A stretch of DNA of 23,914 bases. Origin: CALAED01 sp937891035. Lineage in GTDB: Bacteria; Actinomycetota; Actinomycetes; Streptosporangiales; Streptosporangiaceae. Below the pieces are notes generated by a model. The model was given only the letters and a program-made list of their open reading frames with translations, was not told where the DNA came from and did no database searches. The DNA lies in the NCBI GenBank assembly GCA_035642125.1, contig DASQSZ010000115.1, positions 1-23,914 on the forward strand. The letters are read 5' to 3'. Shown piece by piece: positions 6,665 to 15,048 of the stretch (position 1 is the stretch's first letter; each line of letters starts with the position of its first letter). Both the position numbers and the translations under genes were made by a program.

Positions 6665-8431
6665 TCAGCCATCCCCGCCACCGCCACCGCCGCCGGGGAA
6701 GGTCGGGAAGGACGGCTCATCGGTCGGCGGCCCCTCGTTCTTCGCGACGAAGATGGTCACGGTCGTGCCGGGGGAGACCTCCTGGCCGGCCGGCGGCAGC
6801 TGCCGGAACACCGAGCCCTCGGGGATGTCGCCCTCGGCCGGGCCCTCCTGGACGTTCACCCGCAGCCCGGCATCGCGCAGCGCGTTCTTCGCGTCGTCCT
6901 CGGACAGGTTCACCACGTTGGGGACCCTGACCGTCTCGCGGCCGGTCGACACGTACATCACCACGGACGACCCCTGCTCGGCCCGCTCGCCCCCGCTCGG
7001 ATTGGTCTTGATGACGCTGCCCTTCGGCACGGTGTCGTTCGACTGGGTACGTCTGGAGACCTCGAAGCCCGCCTGTTCCAGCTCGGCTTCGGCGGCGCGG
7101 GCGGGCTGCCCGACCACGTCGGGCACCTCGACCTCGACCGTCTCCTTGCCCTTGGAGACGACCAGGTCGACCGTGGACCCCTTCTCGACCTCCTGGTCGG
7201 CGGCCGGGCTGGAGCTGATCACCACGCCCTTTTTGACGCTGTCGCTGAACTCCTCTTTGACGTCACCCAGCACGAGCCCCTGGTCGGTGAGCGCCGTGGT
7301 GGCCCGCTCCTGCGTCTGCCCGACCACGTTCGGCACCTTGACCTGTTGGGTGGCGCTGCCACCGCCTTGACCGGACAGCGCCCAGCCGATCGCCGCCGCG
7401 CCGCCGAGGAACAGCAGCGCGAGCAGCACCCACAGCGCGACCTTCCGGCCGTCGCCGCCGCGGCGCGGGTCCTCGTCGTAGCGCACGGGCGGCAGGTCGT
7501 AGCCGGTCGGGGCGCGCTGCACCTGCGTCGCGGCCGGCCCGGCGCCCATCATCTGGGTGCGGCCCATCGCCATCGTCGGCGCCGCCACCGGCATGCCCTG
7601 CAGGGCGCGCTGGAGGTCCGAGCGCATCTCCGCGGCGCTCTGGTAGCGCAGCGCGGCGTCTTTGGCCATCGCCTTCAGCACGATCGCATCGGCCCAGCGC
7701 GGGATCTCCGGGTCGATCTGCGACGGCGGGATCGGGTCTTCCCGTACATGCTGGTAGGCGATCGCGACCGGCGAGTCGCCGGAGAAGGGGGGACGCCCGG
7801 TCAGCAACTCATACAGCACACAGCCGGTGGAATACAGGTCGCTGCGCGCGTCGACGCGTTCGCCCCGCGCCTGCTCGGGCGACAGGTACTGCGCGGTGCC
7901 GATCACCTGGGCGGTCTGCGTCATCGTGGCCGCCGAGTCGGCCATCGCCCGGGCGATGCCGAAGTCCATGACCTTGACCTCGCCGCTCGGGGTCAGCATC
8001 ACGTTCGCCGGCTTGATGTCGCGGTGGATGATCCCGCCGCGGTGGCTGTAGTCGAGCGCCTGCAGGATGCCGTCGACGATCTCGAGCGCGCGCTCGGGCA
8101 GCAGCCGCCGATCCGAGTGCAGCAGGTCGCGGAGCGTCATGCCCTCGACGTACTCCATCACGATGTACGGCACGGGCGCGTTGCCCATGGTGTCTTCGCC
8201 GGTGTCGTACACCGCGATGACCGACGGATGGTTGAGCGAGGCCGCGGACTGCGCCTCCCGCCGGAATCGGGCCTGGAAGGTCGCGTCGCGCGCCAGATCG
8301 GCCCGCAATGTCTTGATAGCGACCGTCCGGTCGAGGCGCAGGTCACGAGCGCGGTAAACCTCGGCCATGCCGCCACGGCCGATGACGCCGTCTAGCTCGT
8401 ACCGGCCACCGAGAAGCCGCGGCTGAGTCAT
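6665..8431 (-). CDS. pknB: Serine/threonine protein kinase PknB with three PASTA domains
   Basis: A 588-aa membrane kinase. The cytoplasmic kinase domain spans about 10-275, with the Gly-rich loop (GRGGMAEV), K40, HRDIKPAN (D138), DFG (156-158) and the activation-loop pair T171/T173 (TQT) in GTAQYLSPEQ context. These positions equal those of M. tuberculosis PknB, which supports the ATG at 8431 over an in-frame GTG at 8440. The transmembrane segment is about 331-351. Three extracellular PASTA domains follow (about 363-429, 432-498, 499-564), then a Pro/Gly tail. PASTA domains bind muropeptides or lipid II, and the kinase phosphorylates division and wall-synthesis proteins. It lies 25 nt after pknA and is the last gene of the operon. 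Confidence 0.97.
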   Translation of the reverse strand: MTQPRLLGGRYELDGVIGRGGMAEVYRARDLRLDRTVAIKTLRADLARDATFQARFRREAQSAASLNHPSVIAVYDTGEDTMGNAPVPYIVMEYVEGMTLRDLLHSDRRLLPERALEIVDGILQALDYSHRGGIIHRDIKPANVMLTPSGEVKVMDFGIARAMADSAATMTQTAQVIGTAQYLSPEQARGERVDARSDLYSTGCVLYELLTGRPPFSGDSPVAIAYQHVREDPIPPSQIDPEIPRWADAIVLKAMAKDAALRYQSAAEMRSDLQRALQGMPVAAPTMAMGRTQMMGAGPAATQVQRAPTGYDLPPVRYDEDPRRGGDGRKVALWVLLALLFLGGAAAIGWALSGQGGGSATQQVKVPNVVGQTQERATTALTDQGLVLGDVKEEFSDSVKKGVVISSSPAADQEVEKGSTVDLVVSKGKETVEVEVPDVVGQPARAAEAELEQAGFEVSRRTQSNDTVPKGSVIKTNPSGGERAEQGSSVVMYVSTGRETVRVPNVVNLSEDDAKNALRDAGLRVNVQEGPAEGDIPEGSVFRQLPPAGQEVSPGTTVTIFVAKNEGPPTDEPSFPTFPGGGGGGGDG

Positions 8432-8456
8432 GTCTCGCACTTTCCCTCGTCTACAC

Positions 8457-9866
8457 CTAGCTGTCCGAACCTAGCTTCTGTCCGCCGCTCTCGGACGGTT
8501 CCGGGGACGGCTCCGGTGTGATCGTCACCGTCGCTGATGGTGTGGGCTTTGGGGACCTTGATCCCGTGGGTTTGCTGGTGGGTGTCGATGGAGTGGCTGT
8601 GGGTGTCGGCGATTCGACCGTCCCGGCTGACACCGGCACCGCGGGTCGCGAGGGCTCGGCCGTCTGCGTTCGTCCTCCTGTCGGCTGCCTTGCCTGGTCA
8701 TTGCCCACCGCTGTGGGGGGTGACGCGGGTTGTTCGCCGTTTCCATCCCCGAGGTTACCGGGCTGTCCATCCCTGAGCAGCGAGCCCATCACGATGAGTC
8801 CCAGGACAAGCAGTCCGACCGCCACCGAGGTGAGCAACAACACATTGCGCCGGTGCGGGCCGCTCTCGTCCGTCCCCGCACTCGCGTTTGCGTTTGTGTT
8901 CGGCCCCGGCGCGTCGCCGGATCCGCCGGATCCGCCTGCGCCGGGTACCGCGATGCCGGCGAGCGTCTCGGCGCCGCCGTGGAACTGCCCGGTCTCCGCC
9001 TCCGGGCGGGCGAGCTGCTCCTCGAACTCCGCGATCGCCGTGCCCAGCTGGAGCGACTCGCGGATCATGTACGCGCGGTCCGCGACCTCTTGGGCGCCGT
9101 CAGGACGGCTCGCCGGGTCCTTGGACAGCAGCTGCCTGACCAGCTCGCGCACCGGCGCCGGCACCTCGGGCGGCAGCTCGGGCGGGGTCTCTCTGACGTG
9201 CTTGAGCGCGATCGCCACCGCCGAGTCGGCGTCGAACGGCGGCCGGCCGGCCAGGCATTCGTAGGCCACGACGCCGAGCGAGTACAGGTCGGTCGCCGGC
9301 GTGATGTCCTTGCCGGACGCCTGTTCGGGCGAGACGTAATGGGCGGTGCCCATGACCATGCCGACCTGGGTGAGCTCGCTCGCCTGGCCGTTGCGCGCGA
9401 TGCCGAAGTCGGTGATCTTGACGGTGCCGTCGCCGGTCACCATGAGGTTCCCCGGCTTGATGTCCCGGTGGATGATGCCGGCGCCATGCGCGACCTGAAG
9501 TGCCCGGGCGGCCTGGCTGACCAGGTCGAGGGTGGCTTCGGTACTGAGCACCTTGTTGCGGATGAGGATCTTCGACAGTGGTTCGCCGGGCACCAGCTCC
9601 ATCACCAGATAGGCCAGATCGTCCTGCTCGCCGTAGTCGTACACCTGGGCGATGCCGCCGTGCTGCAACGCCGCGGCGAAGCGCGCCTCGGCCCGGAAGC
9701 GGCTGCGGGCCGCCTCGTCGGAGATGTACTCACGGCGCAGCAGCTTCACCGCGACCGGGCGGATCAGCAGCTCGTCCGTCGCCTCCCAGACCTCGCCCAT
9801 CCCGCCGGTGGCAAGTCGCCGCTCCAGCCGGTATCGGTTACTGAGCACCAGTTCTTCTTGGCTCAT
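8457..9866 (-). CDS. pknA: Serine/threonine protein kinase PknA
   Basis: A 469-aa membrane kinase. The kinase domain spans about 12-270 with ATGGMGEV, K41, HRDIKPGN (H133, D135), DFG (153-155) and MGTAHYVSPEQ. A single transmembrane segment lies at about 341-364, followed by a roughly 105-residue extracellular tail rich in Pro, Ser and Thr, with no PASTA domain. Architecture and operon position identify PknA, which in mycobacteria acts with PknB on cell shape and division. The activation loop reads ELTQVGM, so only T166 of the usual Thr pair remains. The ATG has GAGGAG 5-6 nt upstream. It starts 40 nt after the pbpA stop. Confidence 0.95.
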   Translation of the reverse strand: MSQEELVLSNRYRLERRLATGGMGEVWEATDELLIRPVAVKLLRREYISDEAARSRFRAEARFAAALQHGGIAQVYDYGEQDDLAYLVMELVPGEPLSKILIRNKVLSTEATLDLVSQAARALQVAHGAGIIHRDIKPGNLMVTGDGTVKITDFGIARNGQASELTQVGMVMGTAHYVSPEQASGKDITPATDLYSLGVVAYECLAGRPPFDADSAVAIALKHVRETPPELPPEVPAPVRELVRQLLSKDPASRPDGAQEVADRAYMIRESLQLGTAIAEFEEQLARPEAETGQFHGGAETLAGIAVPGAGGSGGSGDAPGPNTNANASAGTDESGPHRRNVLLLTSVAVGLLVLGLIVMGSLLRDGQPGNLGDGNGEQPASPPTAVGNDQARQPTGGRTQTAEPSRPAVPVSAGTVESPTPTATPSTPTSKPTGSRSPKPTPSATVTITPEPSPEPSESGGQKLGSDS

Positions 9867-9906
9867 GGTGCTCCTCGTTCAGCCGGTACGGCCGCCTGCG
9901 CTGTGA

Positions 9907-11352
9907 TCACCTGGACAGCACCGCCTGCATGATCGTGGCGGCCACGGGCCCGGCGCTGGTGGCGCCGGAGCCTGGACCCTCGGTGACGACTGCGAAGGCG
10001 TACCTGGGGTTGTTGACCGGGCTGAAGCCCACGAACCACCGGTCGTTGAAGGCCCGTCCGGTCTCGGCGGTGCCGGTCTTGCCGGCGACGTTCCGGCCGG
10101 CCAGGTTGTTCGCGGTGCCGGTGGTGACGACCGCGCGCATCATGTCTTGGAGCTGGCCGGCGGTATCGCTGCTGATCGGTTCGGCGAGCTGTTGCGGGCC
10201 GGCCTCGTACAGCACCGACTGGTCGGCCGACTTCACCTGGTCGATGAGATACGGCTTCATGATCTTGCCGTCGTTCGCGGCGGCGGCGGCGACCATCGCC
10301 ATCTGCAGCGGCGTCGCCCGGTTGTCGCCCTGCCCGATGGAGGCCAGCGCCATCGTGCCACGGTCGTGCTCGGGCGGCAGCTCGCTCGCGGCGCTCCGCA
10401 CATCGGACTCGACCTCAGTCCTCTTGCCGTAGCCGAACTCGCCGGCGAGCGCGTCCACCTTCGCCCCGCCCAGTTGCTCGGCGCCGAGCTTGGCGAAGGT
10501 CGTGTTGCAGGACTCGGCGAACGCGGCGATGAGGGACGCGGCGCCGGCCCCGCAGGCGCCGCCTTCGTGGCTGTTGGGCAGCGGATGACCGCCCGGCAGC
10601 ACATAGACCGACGGGGTGTCGATTTGGGAGTCCTTGTTCAGCCCCGACTCCAGCGCGGCGGCGGCAATGACGATCTTGAAAGCCGACCCGGGGGGGAAGG
10701 TGTCGTTCATCGCCTTGTTGACCATGGGCTGGAAGTCGGCCCTGCCCAGCCGCCGGAACGCCTGGTCGGCCTTCTTGGTGTCGTTCGTGACGACATCGTT
10801 GGTGTCGTACGACGGATAGGTGGCCATGACCACGATCGCGCCCGTCTTGACGTCCATGACGACGGCCGCGCCGCGCCGGTTGGTGCTGTTGTTGAGGGCG
10901 TTGTAGGCGACGCGCTGCGCCTGCGGGTTGATGGTCGTCTCGACGTTGGCGCCCTTGGCCGGCTTGCCGACGAACGAGTCGAACCAGCGCCGTACGGCGA
11001 GCCGGTCGTCGGTGCCGTCGAGCATGTCGTTCGCGGAGTGCTCGACGAGGGTGGTGCTGCCGCTGGCCGCGAAGTAACCGGTGACGGGGGCGAAGACCTC
11101 CGGATCGGAGTACCGGCGCTGGAACTTCCGGTCGCTGCGGCCGGTGCGCTGCGAGAACGCGAGCTCCTTGCCGCCGGCCATGATCCTGCCGCGGTCCCGG
11201 TTGAGGATGTCGAGGAACTGCCGGTTGTTCAGCGGGTCTTTTTGCAGCTTCTCGGCCTGGCTGCCCTGGATGTAGTTGATGTTGATCATCAGCGCCAAGA
11301 TGAGGACCAGCGCGAAGATCGATACCCGCCGCAGCGGCTTGTCCAAGTTCAT
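9907..11352 (-). CDS. pbpA: Penicillin-binding protein PbpA (class B transpeptidase)
   Basis: A 481-aa class B PBP that crosslinks peptidoglycan in partnership with the RodA polymerase. There is a short cytoplasmic N-terminus (MNLDKPLRRV), one membrane segment at about 10-27, a pedestal domain, then the transpeptidase domain with all three motifs: S223-x-x-K226 (GSAFK), S281-C-N283 and K425-T-G427 (AGKTGTAE). The length and lack of PASTA domains fit PbpA rather than FtsI. The ATG at 11352 overlaps the TGA of the MGL-repeat mini-ORF as ATGA, and a run of G about 7 nt upstream may act as Shine-Dalgarno. Confidence 0.96.
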   Translation of the reverse strand: MNLDKPLRRVSIFALVLILALMININYIQGSQAEKLQKDPLNNRQFLDILNRDRGRIMAGGKELAFSQRTGRSDRKFQRRYSDPEVFAPVTGYFAASGSTTLVEHSANDMLDGTDDRLAVRRWFDSFVGKPAKGANVETTINPQAQRVAYNALNNSTNRRGAAVVMDVKTGAIVVMATYPSYDTNDVVTNDTKKADQAFRRLGRADFQPMVNKAMNDTFPPGSAFKIVIAAAALESGLNKDSQIDTPSVYVLPGGHPLPNSHEGGACGAGAASLIAAFAESCNTTFAKLGAEQLGGAKVDALAGEFGYGKRTEVESDVRSAASELPPEHDRGTMALASIGQGDNRATPLQMAMVAAAAANDGKIMKPYLIDQVKSADQSVLYEAGPQQLAEPISSDTAGQLQDMMRAVVTTGTANNLAGRNVAGKTGTAETGRAFNDRWFVGFSPVNNPRYAFAVVTEGPGSGATSAGPVAATIMQAVLSR

Positions 11353-11432
11353 CGTCGCGCCCCCCTGCGCGCTGGCTCCTTGCTCACCAGACCCATCAGA
11401 CCCATCAGACCCATCTGTCCCATCAGTGCCAT
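11349..11432 (-). CDS. 27-codon mini-ORF of Met-Gly-Leu repeats linking rodA to pbpA
   Basis: Just downstream of rodA a short frame starts at an ATG that shares one base with the rodA stop (TAATG) and ends in a TGA that overlaps the pbpA start (ATGA). Its peptide begins MALMGQMGLMGLMGLV and ends SKEPARRGARR. The first half comes from a 9-bp tandem repeat. A GGTGG lies about 10 nt before its ATG, within the end of rodA. I know of no family match. It may simply be a translated spacer that hands ribosomes from rodA to pbpA, rather than a gene with a functional peptide. Confidence 0.45.
   Translation of the reverse strand: MALMGQMGLMGLMGLVSKEPARRGARR
11389..11432 (-). repeat. Degenerate 9-bp tandem repeat between rodA and pbpA
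   Basis: On the minus strand the unit is CTGATGGGT or a near variant, read as ATG-GGT-CTG. There are three perfect or near-perfect copies and two diverged ones (with GGACAG and GCACTG). On the plus strand it appears as repeated CAGACCCAT. Each unit carries an ATG in the same frame, and copy-number change by whole units would not alter the frame. Confidence 0.85.
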
Positions 11433-12919
11433 TAGACCCGCACCACCTGTGTCAGGCCCTCGTCCTGGATCGACTGCGGCGCGGGCCGTCTGGCGAGGTC
11501 GCTGATCCGGATGAGGATCGCGATCAAGATCCAGTTGGCGAGCAGCGAGGACCCCCCTTGAGAGAGGAAGGGTGTGGTCAGTCCGGTGAGCGGGATGAGG
11601 CGGGTGACCCCGCCGACGATGACGAAGACCTGGAGGGCCAGCACGAAGGAGATGCCGCCGGCGAACAGCTTGAGGAACGGCTCGCGGGCGCCCACGGCGG
11701 TCTTCATGCCCCGCTCCACGATCAAGGCGTACACCAGCAGGATCACCATCAGCCCGGCGAGCCCGAGTTCCTCGCCGAACGAGGTGATGATGAAGTCGCT
11801 GAACGACAGCGGAGTACGCCACGGCTCGCCCTGGCCCAGGCCCTGGCCGACCACGCCGCCATGGCCCAGGCTGAACAGCCCGCGCAGCAACTGGCCGCTG
11901 TCGGCGTACTGGCCGCCCAGTTCGGCGCACTTGGCGACGGTCGCGTGAACGACCTTCCCGTCGACGGCGCAGCCGCCGTCGAAGTAGGGCTCGGGGTTGA
12001 GCCAGGTGTCGATGCGCTGGTTCACGTGGCCGAGGAACGGCAGCAGCGTCGCGAGGTAGCCCCCGGCCAGCAGCAGGGTGACGCCGATCAGCACCCACGA
12101 CACCCGCTGGGTGGCGATGTAGAGCATCGAGACGAACAGCCCGAAGAACAACAGCGCCGAGCCCAGGTCCTTCTCCAGCACCAGCACGCCGAGGCAGATC
12201 AGCCAGACCACGAGGATCGGCATCAGGTCCCTGGCCCGCGGCACCTGCAAGAAACCGATCCGCCGGCCGACCTGCGCCAGCGCCTGTCGCTTGTTCACCA
12301 GATAACCGGCGAAGAAGATGACCAGAAGGATCTTGGCGAACTCGCCCGGCTGGAACGACAGCGGCCCGATCCTGATCCAGATCTTCGCGCCCAGCGCGCC
12401 GCTGATGGACGAGGGCAGAAAACCCGGCAGCGCCAGCAGGAACAGCCCGATCGCGCCGAGCGTGTAGATGTACTTCTGCAAGGCCTTGATGTCGCGCATG
12501 ACGAGGACCGCCACGACGAACAGCACGATGGCGACGAACGTCCACATCAACTGGTTGGGCGTGGAGGCGCCCACCACCGCGTTGAACTTCTCCCCCCGCG
12601 CCCTGGCGATCTGGACGTCCCTGCTGGTCTCCAGGTCGAGGCGGTAGAGCATGGCGAGCCCGAGCCCGTTGAGGAAGACGGCGAGGGGCAGCAGCACCGG
12701 GTCGGCGTAAGGGGCGAACCTGGCCACCACGAAGTACGCCGCGGCCGACAACGCGGCCAGTCCGGCGCCATAGCCGACCATGCCGGCCGGCAGCCGTCCG
12801 TCACGGGCCAGCCCCACCTGCGCGAATGCCGCGATGGAAACGATCATCGCGAAAATCAGCAGCGCGAGCGATGCGCTTCGCCGCGGCCCCGTCGGGAGTA
12901 GGTCGGCCATCCCGGTCAT
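11432..12919 (-). CDS. rodA: RodA/FtsW-family SEDS peptidoglycan polymerase
   Basis: A 495-aa polytopic membrane protein with about 12 hydrophobic spans. SEDS signatures are present: GAKIWIRIGPLSFQPGEFAK (179-198), EKDLGSALL (249-257), and TTPFLSQGGSS (448-458). D375 in SFSDFIITSFGEELG occupies the position of the catalytic Asp of SEDS glycosyltransferases. The large extracytoplasmic loop (about 300-370) has a cysteine pair, C317 and C331. It polymerises lipid II into glycan strands and pairs with PbpA encoded next. The ATG at 12919 overlaps the pstP stop as ATGA; an ATG at 12910 is an alternative. Operon position with pbpA supports RodA over FtsW. Confidence 0.95.
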   Translation of the reverse strand: MTGMADLLPTGPRRSASLALLIFAMIVSIAAFAQVGLARDGRLPAGMVGYGAGLAALSAAAYFVVARFAPYADPVLLPLAVFLNGLGLAMLYRLDLETSRDVQIARARGEKFNAVVGASTPNQLMWTFVAIVLFVVAVLVMRDIKALQKYIYTLGAIGLFLLALPGFLPSSISGALGAKIWIRIGPLSFQPGEFAKILLVIFFAGYLVNKRQALAQVGRRIGFLQVPRARDLMPILVVWLICLGVLVLEKDLGSALLFFGLFVSMLYIATQRVSWVLIGVTLLLAGGYLATLLPFLGHVNQRIDTWLNPEPYFDGGCAVDGKVVHATVAKCAELGGQYADSGQLLRGLFSLGHGGVVGQGLGQGEPWRTPLSFSDFIITSFGEELGLAGLMVILLVYALIVERGMKTAVGAREPFLKLFAGGISFVLALQVFVIVGGVTRLIPLTGLTTPFLSQGGSSLLANWILIAILIRISDLARRPAPQSIQDEGLTQVVRV

Positions 12920-14541
12920 GATGACTTCTTCTGCGGGCAGTCACGGCTCGATGACGGGTCGGCCGAGCAGTCGCGGGCCGCGTTGACCAGCACGTTGAAG
13001 CGGGTCTCCGCGTCTTGCCGGCTGTTCAGCCTGATCGTTTCGCGGACCTGGTCCTGCATGCTCAGCGGCAGCGTCTTGAACTCAAGCCGTTGCGTGCCGG
13101 GGACGATCTGGCCGCCCGAGACGTTGCCGCACCTGGGCTGGTCCTTGCCCTTGAAGATGACGACCTGATTGCCGCTCGCGCCGATGCGGTAGGCGCACAA
13201 CTCGGCGCGCAGCGAGTTGACGGTCGAGCGAGCCTTGGCGATGGTGTCGAGGCCATCGATGTTCTGGCGGACGGACTCCTGATCGGCGGGCGGCAGGTCG
13301 GCGATCAGGATCGGCGGGTTGGGGCGCTCCTTGATCTTGGACGAGCCAAAACCGAAGATCCCGTCGGGAGAGCCCTGGAAGATCGCCACATTGCCGCGGT
13401 CGTCGCCGACGTAGTAGCCGCTTTGCACGTAGCGCCAGCCGGCGTACCCACCGCCGCCGACCAGCAAGACGAAGATCACCAGCGCCACGACGAGCCACGT
13501 CCAGCCGCGCCGGGAACGTACCTCCGACGGCCGCATCCGCTCGCCCGCCGCACCGAGGGCCGCCGCGGGAGGCGGGGCGTCGTCGACCGCGATCGGCGGC
13601 TGCGGCATCGTGTCGCGCAGCGCCGCGGCGCGCTGGGCCGGGGTATCCTCGGCCCTGCCCGGCCCGCCGGGACCGCCGCGGCGGCCGATGCCGCCGTGCC
13701 CGCCCGGGCCGGCCGGCCCGCCGGGAGTGCCCGGCCCGCCGCGCGGGATGCGTTCTCGCGAGGCCGTGTTGGCCGCGGCGCCCGCCACGATCGAATTGGT
13801 GCCCGCCGGCTGTTGCCGTACCAGCTCGACCACGTCGGCGAGCACGCAGGTGATGTTGTCCGGGCCGCCGCCGCGATTGGCCAGGTCGATGAGCTGCCGG
13901 ATGGCCGCCTCCGGATCCTCGACCTGGGTCAGCACCTGGTGGATCGTCTCGGCGCTCACCACGCTGGACAGCCCGTCCGAACACAGCAGGTAACGGTCGC
14001 CGACCTGCGCCTCGCGCAGCGAGATGTCCGGCTCGACCTCGCCGCGTCCGTCGAGCGCCCGGAGCAGCAGCGAACGCTGCGGATGGGAGGCGGCCTCGTC
14101 GAGCGTGATGCGGCCCTCGTCGACCAGCGACTGCACCAGGGTGTGATCGTGGGTGATCTGGAAGAGCTCGCCGTTGCGCAGCAGGTAGGCTCGCGAGTCG
14201 CCGATGTGGATCAATGCCACGTGCGGGCCGGCCCAAAGCATCGCGGTGAGCGTGGTGCCCATGCCCTGCAGCGACGGGTCGGACTCGACGATGCCGTGCA
14301 AGTTCTCGTTGGCCTGCTTCACGGCGTGCTGTAGCGCGGTGTGCAGCTCGCTCGTCGGCACGTCGGTGTCGAGGGGCCGTAGCGCGTTGACGGCCGCCGC
14401 GCTCGCGATCTCGCCGCCGACGTGGCCGCCCATGCCGTCCGCCACGACGAGGAGGCGCGCGCCGGCGTACGCCGAGTCCTCGTTGCCCTCGCGGAGCATG
14501 CCGACGTCGGAACGTGCGGCGTATCTGATACCGATTGTCAT
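12916..14541 (-). CDS. pstP: PP2C-family serine/threonine phosphatase PstP
   Basis: A 541-aa membrane phosphatase that removes phosphate from Ser/Thr-kinase substrates and from PknA/PknB themselves. The catalytic domain (about 5-240) has the metal-binding acidic residues in GNED (D22), ADGMGGH (D35), CSDG (D189) and GGPDN (D228). A long Gly/Pro-rich and then Pro/Ala-rich linker (about 265-345) leads to one transmembrane segment (about 347-366) and a roughly 175-residue extracytoplasmic domain with Cys residues and a Ser/Asp-rich end. The ATG at 14541 overlaps the fhaB TGA as ATGA, and its own TGA overlaps the rodA start the same way. This implies tight translational coupling. Confidence 0.96.
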   Translation of the reverse strand: MTIGIRYAARSDVGMLREGNEDSAYAGARLLVVADGMGGHVGGEIASAAAVNALRPLDTDVPTSELHTALQHAVKQANENLHGIVESDPSLQGMGTTLTAMLWAGPHVALIHIGDSRAYLLRNGELFQITHDHTLVQSLVDEGRITLDEAASHPQRSLLLRALDGRGEVEPDISLREAQVGDRYLLCSDGLSSVVSAETIHQVLTQVEDPEAAIRQLIDLANRGGGPDNITCVLADVVELVRQQPAGTNSIVAGAAANTASRERIPRGGPGTPGGPAGPGGHGGIGRRGGPGGPGRAEDTPAQRAAALRDTMPQPPIAVDDAPPPAAALGAAGERMRPSEVRSRRGWTWLVVALVIFVLLVGGGGYAGWRYVQSGYYVGDDRGNVAIFQGSPDGIFGFGSSKIKERPNPPILIADLPPADQESVRQNIDGLDTIAKARSTVNSLRAELCAYRIGASGNQVVIFKGKDQPRCGNVSGGQIVPGTQRLEFKTLPLSMQDQVRETIRLNSRQDAETRFNVLVNAARDCSADPSSSRDCPQKKSS

Positions 14542-15038
14542 TTGCGCAGCTCAAACACGGTCTTGCCGATACGGATGGGGACGCCAACAGGAACGGGGGT
14601 GGGCCTGGTGACTTTCGTGCGTCCGAGATAGGTGCCATTGGTCGAGCCGAGGTCTTCCACGATCCACTGACCGTCCTGCGCGAAGATTCGGGCATGCCGG
14701 CTAGAAGCGTAGTCGTCGGTCACGACGAGCGTGGCGTCATTGGCGCGGCCGATCGTGATGACCGGTGCCGCCCCGAGATCGAGTGTGGTACCCGCGGTGG
14801 GACCCTGGGTGACGACGAGCTTGTTGGGCTCGCTACGCCTGACGCGTACCGGTGCCTTCGCCTGGCGCTGGGCTTGGCGGTTCGGCTTCGCTCGGGCGGA
14901 TCGCGACCGCTGCGACGACCGCACCGCGGCCTTCGACCCGAACAAGTCGGCTCGGATCACGCCTACCGCCGCGATGACGAAAAGCCACAGCATGGCCAGG
15001 AAAGCCAGCTTGATCAGCGTCAGGGTGAATTCATTCAT
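14538..15038 (-). CDS. fhaB: FHA-domain protein FhaB (FipA-type)
   Basis: A 166-aa protein with an N-terminal membrane segment (about 6-29, LIKLAFLAMLWLFVIAAVGV), a basic linker (36-68) and a C-terminal FHA domain (about 73-163). Phosphothreonine-binding residues are visible: R98 in TIGR, S113-R-H115 and N134 in GSTNGTY. In mycobacteria the matching protein links phosphorylated division proteins to the wall machinery. The ATG at 15038 is chosen because it lets the membrane segment begin at once and has GGGAG 10 nt upstream. That site overlaps the end of fhaA, whose stop is 10 nt before this start. Confidence 0.93.
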   Translation of the reverse strand: MNEFTLTLIKLAFLAMLWLFVIAAVGVIRADLFGSKAAVRSSQRSRSARAKPNRQAQRQAKAPVRVRRSEPNKLVVTQGPTAGTTLDLGAAPVITIGRANDATLVVTDDYASSRHARIFAQDGQWIVEDLGSTNGTYLGRTKVTRPTPVPVGVPIRIGKTVFELRK

Positions 15039-15048
15039 GGAGTTGGGG

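Noticed and set aside
6605..8395. 596-codon open frame antisense to pknB
   Set aside because: It is rich in Arg, His, Gly and Asp with no recognisable motif, and pknB on the other strand has every catalytic residue. A mirror frame.
11276..12901. 541-codon open frame antisense to rodA
   Set aside because: Very rich in Glu, Gln, Asp and His as expected from the reverse of membrane-protein codons. rodA is unambiguous.
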